DNA of 64,000 nucleotides from Clusia tigrina (Eukaryota > Arthropoda > Insecta > Diptera > Clusiidae), in contig OV050030.1 in NCBI GenBank assembly GCA_920105625.2, positions 191,575,887 through 191,639,886 on the forward strand, in the 5' to 3' direction. Within the stretch, counting starts at the first letter, position 1, and each line of letters opens with the position of its first letter. The translations under genes were made by a program, and so were the position numbers. The notes under the pieces were generated by a model. It saw nothing but the letters and a program-made list of their open reading frames with translations, searched no databases and was not told where the DNA came from. Positions 1-9,573 of this stretch are shown here, piece by piece.

Positions 1-129
1 TGCAAACTTTGATAGGTGTAGTACCACGGAAAAAAGGAGTCAGAGCCATTGGAAGATTTATCAGTGTTTCAATTTGGACTCAAGGGTAGCATATCTATGA
101 TCGATAGCTTAAATTGACAAGGGGTATGC

Positions 130-328
130 GTGCTATATTGTCACGAAAATTTCAAGGTTTTATGACGCTCCAGTAAAAAGTTACAAGCATTTGAATGCTG
201 CAAATTTTGATAGGTGTAGTACGCACGGAAAAAAGGAGTTAGAGCCATTGGATGCTTTATCAGTGTTTCAATTTGGACTCAAGGGTAGCATAGCTATGAC
301 CGATAGCTTAAATTAACAAGGGGCATGC
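130..328. repeat. A+ monomer, 199 bp (representative)
   Basis: A-type unit starting GTGCTATATTGTCACGAAAA, one base longer than A in the CACGAAAATTTC stretch. It opens each 1543-bp repeat at 130, 1673, 3216, 6872, 8415 and 13059. Near-relatives at 33048, 35354, 36722 and 39621 read GTCACTAAAATTTC. In the right half several units with this start regain 198 bp by losing one G in the A-tract region (42120, 44042, 44991, 48826, 51128). Confidence 0.92.
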
Positions 329-516
329 GTGCTTTATTGTCACAAAATTTAAAGGTTTTATGGCGCTCCAGAAAAAAGTTTACAAGCATTTGAATGTTGC
401 AAACTTTGATACGCACCGTGTAGAAGTTTGGTCCATTGGTAGGTTTATCAGTGTTTCAATTTTGACCCAAGAGTAGCATATCTATGACCGATAGCTTAGA
501 TTGACAAGAGGCACGA
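329..516. repeat. C' monomer, 188 bp (representative)
   Basis: C-type unit with CTCCAGAAAAAAGTTTACAAGC (one base longer than C), TTGGTAGGTTTATC and GACCCAAGAGTAGC. It is always entered from a unit ending TTAACAAGGGGCATGCGTGC or GACAAGGGGCATGCGTGC, and exits through TTAGATTGACAAGAGGCACGAGCAC. These fixed junctions show it amplified together with its neighbours. In the right half its relatives lose the extra T and return to 187 bp (26151, 28446, 30854, 47879). Confidence 0.92.
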
Positions 517-714
517 GCACTTTATTGTCACAAAATTTCAAGGTTTTATGACGCTCCAGTAAAAAGTTACAAACATTTGAATGTAGCAAATTTTGATAGG
601 TGTAGTACGCACGGAAAAAAGGAGTTAGAACCATTGGATGCTTTATCAGTGTTTCAATTTGGACTCAAGGGTAGCATAGCTATGACCGATAGCTTAAATT
701 GACAAGGGGCATGA
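517..714. repeat. Class A monomer, 198 bp (representative)
   Basis: This is the most frequent form. Landmarks in order are the TGCTTTATTGTCAC start, TCAAGGTTTTATGACGCTCC, a GAATGT(T/A)GCAAA block, TAGGTGTAGTACGCACGG followed by an A6 tract, CCATTGGATGCTTTATCAG, GGACTCAAGGGTAGC, a 6-bp dyad, and the AATTGACAAGGGGCATGA end. Its 198 bp is a multiple of three and the frame from GTG stays open for 61 codons to the terminal TGA. Subtypes differ at GGATGC/GGAAGC/GGAAGATTT, GAGTTAG/GAGTCAG/GACTCAG, and CATTTG/CTTTTG. This copy has AAACATTTGAATGTAGC, a subtype mostly found after C' units. Confidence 0.95.
678..694. other. Short dyad AGCTAT-N5-ATAGCT (representative)
   Basis: Perfect 6-bp inverted repeat with a 5-base centre (GACCG, GATCG or GACCA), about 30 bp before the end of most A, B and C units. 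It is intact in most units with GCATAGCTATG. In units with GCATATCTATG the left arm carries one mismatch. It could form a small hairpin or be a dimeric protein site; neither is shown by the sequence. The 314-bp fused units lack one copy. Confidence 0.7.
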
Positions 715-901
715 GTGCTTTATTGTCACAAAATTTCAAGGTTTTATGACGCTCCAGTAGAAAGTTACAGGCATTTGAATGTTGCAAACTTTGATACGCA
801 CCGTGTAGAAGTTTGGTCCATTGGAAGCTTTATCAGTGTTTCAATTTTGACTCAAGGGTAGCATAGCTATGACCGATAGCTTAAATTGACAAGGGGCATG
901 A
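715..901. repeat. Class C monomer, 187 bp (representative)
   Basis: The first ~75 bp and last ~75 bp match A, but the middle differs. C has GATACGCACCGTGTAGAAG then TTTGGTCCATTGG, where A has GATAGGTGTAGTACGCACGG, an A tract and GAGCCATTGG. The net change is minus 11 bp, so the A-type frame is lost. C also carries linked variants GTAGAAAGTTACAGGC and TCAATTTTGACTC. In the first 26 kb C alternates with A and B and is never followed by another C; later C-C pairs occur (26151, 34206, 38473, 54601). Confidence 0.95.
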
Positions 902-1090
902 TTGCTTTATTGTCACAAAATTTCAAGATTTTATGACGCTCCAGTAAAAATTTACATTCTTTTGAATGTTGCAAACTTTGATAGGTGTAGTACGCACGGA
1001 AAAAAGGAGTCAGAGCCATTGGAAGTGTTTCAATTTGGACTCAAGGGTAGCATAGCTATGACCGATAGCTTAAATTGACAAGGGGCATGA
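902..1090. repeat. Class B monomer, 189 bp (representative)
   Basis: B lacks 9 bp relative to A: CCATTGGAAG joins directly to TGTTTCAA where the GGAAGATTTATCAG subtype has ATTTATCAG between. The lost segment is bracketed by AG on both sides, so a 2-bp slippage or end-joining event in the GGAAGATTT subtype explains it. B units usually carry GAGTCAGAGCC, the same linked variant as D units, which supports descent from that subtype. The deletion keeps the frame, so B also holds an open frame of 58 codons. This copy has the GATTGC start and the ATTTACATTC variant. Confidence 0.95.
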
Positions 1091-1288
1091 GTGCTTTATT
1101 GTCACAAAATTTCAAGGTTTTATTACTCTCCAGTAAAAAGTTACAAGCTTTTGAATGTTGCAAACTTTGATAGGTGTAGTACGCACGGAAAAAAGTAGTT
1201 AGAACCATTGGATGCTTTATCAGTGTTTCAATTTGGACTCAAGGGTAGCATAGCTATGACCGATAGCTTAAATTGACAAGGGACATGA
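1091..1288. repeat. A* monomer: A unit with internal TAG (representative)
   Basis: 198-bp unit with TTATTACTCTCCAG and an A tract followed by GTAGTTAGAACC, where most A units have GGAGTTAG. The G-to-T change makes an in-frame TAG in the A-type reading frame. The subtype recurs at 1091, 2634, 3793, 4566, 6290, 7833, 10546 and 12477, so the broken frame was amplified as readily as the open one. A separate AAGTAGTTAGCGCC form sits at 35750. Confidence 0.92.
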
Positions 1289-1475
1289 GTGCTTTATTGT
1301 CACAAAATTTCAAGGTTTTATGACGCTCCAGTAGAAAGTTACAGGCATTTGAATGTTGCAAACTTTGATACGCACCGTGTAGAAGTTTGGTCCATTGGAA
1401 GCTTTATCAGTGTTTCAATTTTGACTCAAGGGTAGCATATCTATGATCGATAGCTTAAATTGACAAGGGGCATGA

Positions 1476-1672
1476 GTGCTTTATTGTCACAAAATTTCAA
1501 GGTTTTATGACGCTCCAGTAAAAAGTTACAAGCTTTTGAATGTTGCAAACTTTGATAGGTGTAGTACCACGGAAAAAAGGAGTCAGAGCCATTGGAAGAT
1601 TTATCAGTGTTTCAATTTGGACTCAAGGGTAGCATATCTATGATCGATAGCTTAAATTGACAAGGGGCATGC
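1476..1672. repeat. Class D monomer, 197 bp (representative)
   Basis: D is an A-like unit with GTAGTACCACGG in place of GTAGTACGCACGG, a 1-bp loss that shifts the A frame. It carries GAGTCAGAGCC and GGAAGATTTATCAG. In the 1543-bp repeat it is always the last unit and is followed by an A+ unit across the junction GGGCATGCGTGCTATATTG. In the right half D is instead mostly followed by C units, or by another D near 37 and 41 kb, so its junction partners changed during rearrangement. Confidence 0.93.
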
Positions 1673-3215
1673 GTGCTATATTGTCACGAAAATTTCAAGG
1701 TTTTATGACGCTCCAGTAAAAAGTTACAAGCATTTGAATGCTGCAAATTTTGATAGGTGTAGTACGCACGGAAAAAAGGAGTTAGAGCCATTGGATGCTT
1801 TATCAGTGTTTCAATTTGGACTCAAGGGTAGCATAGCTATGACCGATAGCTTAAATTAACAAGGGGCATGCGTGCTTTATTGTCACAAAATTTAAAGGTT
1901 TTATGGCGCTCCAGAAAAAAGTTTACAAGCATTTGAATGTTGCAAACTTTGATACGCACCGTGTAGAAGTTTGGTCCATTGGTAGGTTTATCAGTGTTTC
2001 AATTTTGACCCAAGAGTAGCATATCTATGACCGATAGCTTAGATTGACAAGAGGCACGAGCACTTTATTGTCACAAAATTTCAAGGTTTTATGACGCTCC
2101 AGTAAAAAGTTACAAACATTTGAATGTAGCAAATTTTGATAGGTGTAGTACGCACGGAAAAAAGGAGTTAGAACCATTGGATGCTTTATCAGTGTTTCAA
2201 TTTGGACTCAAGGGTAGCATAGCTATGACCGATAGCTTAAATTGACAAGGGGCATGAGTGCTTTATTGTCACAAAATTTCAAGGTTTTATGACGCTCCAG
2301 TAGAAAGTTACAGGCATTTGAATGTTGCAAACTTTGATACGCACCGTGTAGAAGTTTGGTCCATTGGAAGCTTTATCAGTGTTTCAATTTTGACTCAAGG
2401 GTAGCATAGCTATGACCGATAGCTTAAATTGACAAGGGGCATGATTGCTTTATTGTCACAAAATTTCAAGATTTTATGACGCTCCAGTAAAAATTTACAT
2501 TCTTTTGAATGTTGCAAACTTTGATAGGTGTAGTACGCACGGAAAAAAGGAGTCAGAGCCATTGGAAGTGTTTCAATTTGGACTCAAGGGTAGCATAGCT
2601 ATGACCGATAGCTTAAATTGACAAGGGGCATGAGTGCTTTATTGTCACAAAATTTCAAGGTTTTATTACTCTCCAGTAAAAAGTTACAAGCTTTTGAATG
2701 TTGCAAACTTTGATAGGTGTAGTACGCACGGAAAAAAGTAGTTAGAACCATTGGATGCTTTATCAGTGTTTCAATTTGGACTCAAGGGTAGCATAGCTAT
2801 GACCGATAGCTTAAATTGACAAGGGACATGAGTGCTTTATTGTCACAAAATTTCAAGGTTTTATGACGCTCCAGTAGAAAGTTACAGGCATTTGAATGTT
2901 GCAAACTTTGATACGCACCGTGTAGAAGTTTGGTCCATTGGAAGCTTTATCAGTGTTTCAATTTTGACTCAAGGGTAGCATATCTATGATCGATAGCTTA
3001 AATTGACAAGGGGCATGAGTGCTTTATTGTCACAAAATTTCAAGGTTTTATGACGCTCCAGTAAAAAGTTACAAGCTTTTGAATGTTGCAAACTTTGATA
3101 GGTGTAGTACCACGGAAAAAAGGAGTCAGAGCCATTGGAAGATTTATCAGTGTTTCAATTTGGACTCAAGGGTAGCATATCTATGATCGATAGCTTAAAT
3201 TGACAAGGGGCATGC
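1673..3215. repeat. 1543-bp higher-order repeat, copy 2
   Basis: Unit starts 1673, 1872, 2060, 2258, 2445, 2634, 2832, 3019, in the same eight-unit order as copy 1. The following unit at 3216 is again A+, but the series breaks after it. That A+ ends ATGATCGATAGC rather than ATGACCGATAGC and is followed by a B unit instead of C'. Confidence 0.95.
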
Positions 3216-5527
3216 GTGCTATATTGTCACGAAAATTTCAAGGTTTTATGACGCTCCAGTAAAAAGTTACAAGCATTTGAATGCTGCAAATTTTGATAGG
3301 TGTAGTACGCACGGAAAAAAGGAGTTAGAGCCATTGGATGCTTTATCAGTGTTTCAATTTGGACTCAAGGGTAGCATAGCTATGATCGATAGCTTAAATT
3401 GACAAGGGGCATGAGTGCTTTATTGTCACAAAATTTCAAGGTTTTATGACGCTCCAGTAAAAAGTTACAAGCTTTTGAATGTTGCAAACTTTGGTAGGTG
3501 TAGTACGCACGGAAAAATGGAGTCAGAGCCATTGGAAGTGTTTCAATTTGGACTCAAGGGTAGCATAGCTATGACCGATAGCTTAAATTGACAAGGGGCA
3601 TGAGTGCTTTATTGTCACAAAATTTCAAGGTTTTATGACGCTCCATTAAAAAGTTACAAGCTTTTGAATGTTGCAAACTTTGATAGGTGTAGTACGCACG
3701 GAAAAAAGGAGTCAGAGCCATTGGAAGTGTTTCAATTTGGACTCAAGGGTAGCATAGCTATGACCGATAGCTTAAATTGACAAGGGGCATGAGTGCTTTA
3801 TTGTCACAAAATTTCAAGGTTTTATTACTCTCCAGTAAAAAGTTACAAGCTTTTGAATGTTGCAAACTTTGATAGGTGTAGTACGCACGGAAAAAAGTAG
3901 TTAGAACCATTGGATGCTTTATCAGTGTTTCAATTTGGACTCAAGGGTAGCATAGCTATGACCGATAGCTTAAATTGACAAGGGGCATGAGTGCTTTATT
4001 GTCACAAAATTTCAAGGTTTTATGACGCTCCAGTAAAAAGTTACAAGCTTTTGAATGTTGCAAACTTTGATAGGTGTAGTACGCACGGAAAAAAGGAGTC
4101 AGAGCCATTGGAAGTGTTTCAATTTGGACTCAAGGGTAGCATAGCTATGACCGATAGCTGAAATTGACAAGGGGCATGAGTGCTTTACTGTCACAAAATT
4201 TCAAGGTTTTATGACGCTCCATTAAAAAGTTACAAGCTTTTGAATGTTGCAAACTTTGATAGGTGTAGTACGCACGGAAAAAAGGACTCAGAGCGATTGG
4301 AAGATTTATCAGTGTTTCAATTTGGACTCAAGGGTAGCATAGCTATGACCGATAGCTTAAATTAACAAGGGGCATGCGTGCTTTATTGTCACAAAATTTA
4401 AAGGTTTTATGGCGCTCCAGAAAAAAGTTTACAAGCATTTGAATGTTGCAAACTTTGATACGCACCGTGTAGAAGTTTGGTCCATTGGTAGGTTTATCAG
4501 TGTTTCAATTTTGACCCAAGAGTAGCATATCTATGACCGATAGCTTAGATTGACAAGAGGCACGAGCACTTTATTGTCACAAAATTTCAAGGTTTTATGA
4601 CGCTCCAGTAAAAAGTTACAAGCTTTTGAATGTTGCAAACTTTGATAGGTGTAGTACGCACGGAAAAAAGTAGTTAGAACCATTGGATGCTTTATCAGTG
4701 TTTCAATTTGGACTCAAGGGTAGCATAGCTATGACCGATAGCTTAAATTGACAAGGGGCATGAGTGCTTTATTGTCACAAAATTTCAAGGTTTTATGACG
4801 CTCCAGTAAAAAGTTACAAGCTTTTGAATGTTGCAAACTTTGATAGGTGTAGTACGCACGGAAAAAAGGAGTCAGAGCCATTGGAAGTGTTTCAATTTGG
4901 ACTCAAGGGTAGCATAGCTATGACCGATAGCTTAAATTGACAAGGGGCATGCGTGCTTTATTGTCACAAAATTTAAAGGTTTTATGGCGCTCCAGAAAAA
5001 AGTTTACAAGCATTTGAATGTTGCAAACTTTGATACGCACCGTGTAGAAGTTTGGTCCATTGGTAGGTTTATCAGTGTTTCAATTTTGACCCAAGAGTAG
5101 CATATCTATGACCGATAGCTTAGATTGACAAGAGGCACGAGCACTTTATTGTCACAAAATTTCAAGGTTTTATGACGCTCCAGTAAAAAGTTACAAGCTT
5201 TTGAATGTTGCAAACTTTGATAGGTGTAGTACGCACGGAAAAAAGGAGTCAGAGCCATTGGAAGTGTTTCAATTTGGACTCAAGGGTAGCATAGCTATGA
5301 CCGATAGCTTAAATTGACAAGGGGCATGAGTGCTTTATTGTCACAAAATTTCAAGGTTTTATGACGCTCCATTAAAAAGTTACAAGCTTTTGAATGTTGC
5401 AAACTTTGATAGGTGTAGTACGCACGGAAAAAAGGACTCAGAGCCATTGGAAGATTTATCAGTGTTTCAATTTGGACTCAAGGGTAGCATAGCTATGACC
5501 GATAGCTTAAATTAACAAGGGGCATGC
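3216..5527. repeat. Rearranged segment interrupting the 1543-bp repeat
   Basis: Unit starts: A+ 3216, B 3415, B 3604, A* 3793, B 3991, A 4180, C' 4378, A* 4566, B 4764, C' 4953, B 5141, A 5330. The units are the same subtypes as in the 8-unit repeat, or close variants, but in a new order. Most of the extra material is B units and A units with CTCCATTAAAAAG and GGACTCAGAG. B-A-C' or B-C' steps recur at 3991, 4764 and 5141, suggesting local unequal exchange between B units. Confidence 0.88.
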
Positions 5528-6871
5528 GTGCTTTATTGTCACAAAATTTAAAGGTTTTATGGCGCTCCAGAAAAAAGTTTACAAGCATTTGAATGTTGCA
5601 AACTTTGATACGCACCGTGTAGAAGTTTGGTCCATTGGTAGGTTTATCAGTGTTTCAATTTTGACCCAAGAGTAGCATATCTATGACCGATAGCTTAGAT
5701 TGACAAGAGGCACGAGCACTTTATTGTCACAAAATTTCAAGGTTTTATGACGCTCCAGTAAAAAGTTACAAACATTTGAATGTAGCAAATTTTGATAGGT
5801 GTAGTACGCACGGAAAAAAGGAGTTAGAACCATTGGATGCTTTATCAGTGTTTCAATTTGGACTCAAGGGTAGCATAGCTATGACCGATAGCTTAAATTG
5901 ACAAGGGGCATGAGTGCTTTATTGTCACAAAATTTCAAGGTTTTATGACGCTCCAGTAGAAAGTTACAGGCATTTGAATGTTGCAAACTTTGATACGCAC
6001 CGTGTAGAAGTTTGGTCCATTGGAAGCTTTATCAGTGTTTCAATTTTGACTCAAGGGTAGCATAGCTATGACCGATAGCTTAAATTGACAAGGGGCATGA
6101 TTGCTTTATTGTCACAAAATTTCAAGATTTTATGACGCTCCAGTAAAAATTTACATTCTTTTGAATGTTGCAAACTTTGATAGGTGTAGTACGCACGGAA
6201 AAAAGGAGTCAGAGCCATTGGAAGTGTTTCAATTTGGACTCAAGGGTAGCATAGCTATGACCGATAGCTTAAATTGACAAGGGGCATGAGTGCTTTATTG
6301 TCACAAAATTTCAAGGTTTTATTACTCTCCAGTAAAAAGTTACAAGCTTTTGAATGTTGCAAACTTTGATAGGTGTAGTACGCACGGAAAAAAGTAGTTA
6401 GAACCATTGGATGCTTTATCAGTGTTTCAATTTGGACTCAAGGGTAGCATAGCTATGACCGATAGCTTAAATTGACAAGGGACATGAGTGCTTTATTGTC
6501 ACAAAATTTCAAGGTTTTATGACGCTCCAGTAGAAAGTTACAGGCATTTGAATGTTGCAAACTTTGATACGCACCGTGTAGAAGTTTGGTCCATTGGAAG
6601 CTTTATCAGTGTTTCAATTTTGACTCAAGGGTAGCATATCTATGATCGATAGCTTAAATTGACAAGGGGCATGAGTGCTTTATTGTCACAAAATTTCAAG
6701 GTTTTATGACGCTCCAGTAAAAAGTTACAAGCTTTTGAATGTTGCAAACTTTGATAGGTGTAGTACCACGGAAAAAAGGAGTCAGAGCCATTGGAAGATT
6801 TATCAGTGTTTCAATTTGGACTCAAGGGTAGCATATCTATGATCGATAGCTTAAATTGACAAGGGGCATGC
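5528..6871. repeat. 1543-bp repeat lacking its first unit (7 of 8)
   Basis: Starts C' 5528, A 5716, C 5914, B 6101, A* 6290, C 6488, D 6675. This is the 1543-bp order without the leading A+; the position of A+ is taken by an A unit with GACTCAG and GGAAGATTTATC at 5330. Regular order then continues directly into the complete copy at 6872. Confidence 0.92.
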
Positions 6872-8414
6872 GTGCTATATTGTTACGAAAATTTCAAGGT
6901 TTTATGACGCTCCAGTAAAAAGTTACAAGCATTTGAATGCTGCAAATTTTGATAGGTGTAGTACGCACGGAAAAAAGGAGTTAGAGCCATTGGATGCTTT
7001 ATCAGTGTTTCAATTTGGACTCAAGGGTAGCATAGCTATGACCGATAGCTTAAATTAACAAGGGGCATGCGTGCTTTATTGTCACAAAATTTAAAGGTTT
7101 TATGGCGCTCCAGAAAAAAGTTTACAAGCATTTGAATGTTGCAAACTTTGATACGCACCGTGTAGAAGTTTGGTCCATTGGTAGCTTTATCAGTGTTTCA
7201 ATTTTGACCCAAGAGTAGCATATCTATGACCGATAGCTTAGATTGACAAGAGGCACGAGCACTTTATTGTCACAAAATTTCAAGGTTTTATGACGCTCCA
7301 GTAAAAAGTTACAAACATTTGAATGTAGCAAATTTTGATAGGTGTAGTACGCACGGAAAAAAGGAGTTAGAACCATTGGATGCTTTATCAGTGTTTCAAT
7401 TTGGACTCAAGGGTAGCATAGCTATGACCGATAGCTTAAATTGACAAGGGGCATGAGTGCTTTATTGTCACAAAATTTCAAGGTTTTATGACGCTCCAGT
7501 AGAAAGTTACAGGCATTTGAATGTTGCAAACTTTGATACGCACCGTGTAGAAGTTTGGTCCATTGGAAGCTTTATCAGTGTTTCAATTTTGACTCAAGGG
7601 TAGCATAGCTATGACCGATAGCTTAAATTGACAAGGGGCATGATTGCTTTATTGTCACAAAATTTCAAGATTTTATGACGCTCCAGTAAAAATTTACATT
7701 CTTTTGAATGTTGCAAACTTTGATAGGTGTAGTACGCACGGAAAAAAGGAGTCAGAGCCATTGGAAGTGTTTCAATTTGGACTCAAGGGTAGCATAGCTA
7801 TGACCGATAGCTTAAATTGACAAGGGGCATGAGTGCTTTATTGTCACAAAATTTCAAGGTTTTATTACTCTCCAGTAAAAAGTTACAAGCTTTTGAATGT
7901 TGCAAACTTTGATAGGTGTAGTACGCACGGAAAAAAGTAGTTAGAACCATTGGGTGCTTTATCAGTGTTTCAATTTGGACTCAAGGGTAGCATAGCTATG
8001 ACCGATAGCTTAAATTGACAAGGGACATGAGTGCTTTATTGTCACAAAATTTCAAGGTTTTATGACGCTCCAGTAGAAAGTTACAGGCATTTGAATGTTG
8101 CAAACTTTGATACGCACCGTGTAGAAGTTTGGTCCATTGGAAGCTTTATCAGTGTTTCAATTTTGACTCAAGGGTAGCATATCTATGATCGATAGCTTAA
8201 ATTGACAAGGGGCATGAGTGCTTTATTGTCACAAAATTTCAAGGTTTTATGACGCTCCAGTAAAAAGTTACAAGCTTTTGAATGTTGCAAACTTTGATAG
8301 GTGTAGTACCACGGAAAAAAGGAGTCAGAGCCATTGGAAGATTTATCAGTGTTTCAATTTGGACTCAAGGGTAGCATATCTATGATCGATAGCTTAAATT
8401 GACAAGGGGCATGC
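6872..8414. repeat. 1543-bp higher-order repeat, third complete copy
   Basis: It has the same eight units and total length. At least three private differences from copies 1 and 2 are visible: TGTTACGAAAA at its start, TTGGTAGCTTTATC in C', and CCATTGGGTGC in A*. The next unit, 8415, is A+ followed by a B with GGTAGGTG and AAAATGG. That matches 3216-3603, so the same exit from the repeat occurs twice, 5199 bp apart. Confidence 0.93.
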
Positions 8415-9573
8415 GTGCTATATTGTCACGAAAATTTCAAGGTTTTATGACGCTCCAGTAAAAAGTTACAAGCATTTGAATGCTGCAAATTTTGATAGGT
8501 GTAGTACGCACGGAAAAAAGGAGTTAGAGCCATTGGATGCTTTATCAGTGTTTCAATTTGGACTCAAGGGTAGCATAGCTATGATCGATAGCTTAAATTG
8601 ACAAGGGGCATGAGTGCTTTATTGTCACAAAATTTCAAGGTTTTATGACGCTCCAGTAAAAAGTTACAAGCTTTTGAATGTTGCAAACTTTGGTAGGTGT
8701 AGTACGCACGGAAAAATGGAGTCAGAGCCATTGGAAGTGTTTCAATTTGGACTCAAGGGTAGCATAGCTATGACCGATAGCTTAAATTGACAAGGGGCAT
8801 GAGTGCTTTATTGTCACAAAATTTCAAGGTTTTATGACGCTCCATTAAAAAGTTACAAGCTTTTGAATGTTGCAAACTTTGATAGGTGTAGTACGCACGG
8901 AAAAAAGGACTCAGAGCCATTGGAAGATTTATCAGTGTTTCAATTTAGACTCAAGAGAAGCATAGCTATGACCGATAGCTTAAATTAACAAGGGGCATGC
9001 GTGCTTTATTGTCACAAAATTTAAAGGTTTTATGGCGCTCCAGAAAAAAGTTTAAAAGCATTTGAATGTTGCAAACTTTGATACGCACCGTGTAGAAGTT
9101 TGGTCCATTGGTAGGTTTATCAGTGTTTCCATTTTGACCCAAGCGTAGCATATCTATGACCGATAGCTTAGATTGACAAGAGGCACGAGCACTTTATTGT
9201 CACAAAATTTCAAGGTTTTATGACGCTCCAGTAAAAAGTTACAAACATTTGAATGTAGCAAATTTTGATAGGTGTAGTACGCACGGAAAAAAGGAGTTAG
9301 AACCATTGGATGCTTTATCAGTGTTTCAATTTGGACTCAAGGGTAGCATAGCTATGACCGATAGCTTAAATTGACAAGGGGCATGAGTGCTTTATTGTCA
9401 CAAAATTTCAAGGTTTTATGACGCTCCAGTAGAAAGTTACAGGCATTTGAATGTTGCAAACTTTGATACGCACCGTGTAGAAGTTTGGTCCATTGAAAGT
9501 TTTATCAGTGTTTCAATTTTTACTCAAGGGTAGCATAGCTATGACCGATAGCTTAAATTGACAAGGGGCACGA
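8415..9573. repeat. Fourth start of the 8-unit repeat, diverging
   Basis: Starts A+ 8415, B 8614, A 8803, C' 9001, A 9189, C 9387. The first part parallels 3216-3603. The C' unit at 9001 has private changes (GTTTAAAAGC, GTTTCCATTTTGACC, AAGCGTAG) that by chance remove stops on the minus strand and create a spurious open frame there. From 9387 (CCATTGAAAG) the array passes into the next zone. Confidence 0.88.

Larger units (their letters stand above)
130..1672. repeat. 1543-bp 8-unit higher-order repeat, copy 1
   Basis: Unit order A+(130) C'(329) A(517) C(715) B(902) A*(1091) C(1289) D(1476), lengths 199+188+198+187+189+198+187+197 = 1543. The next copy begins at 1673 with the same order and unit-specific variants, such as ATTTACATTC in B and GTAGTTAG in A*. 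Reading the two copies by eye I noticed no difference, which implies very recent duplication or homogenisation. Positions 1-129 are the end of the D unit of the preceding copy. Confidence 0.95.

Noticed and set aside
1..3215. Assembly duplication as the explanation of identical 1543-bp copies
   Set aside because: Cannot be excluded from sequence alone. The third complete copy with private differences and several other periods with graded divergence make a real array the simpler reading.
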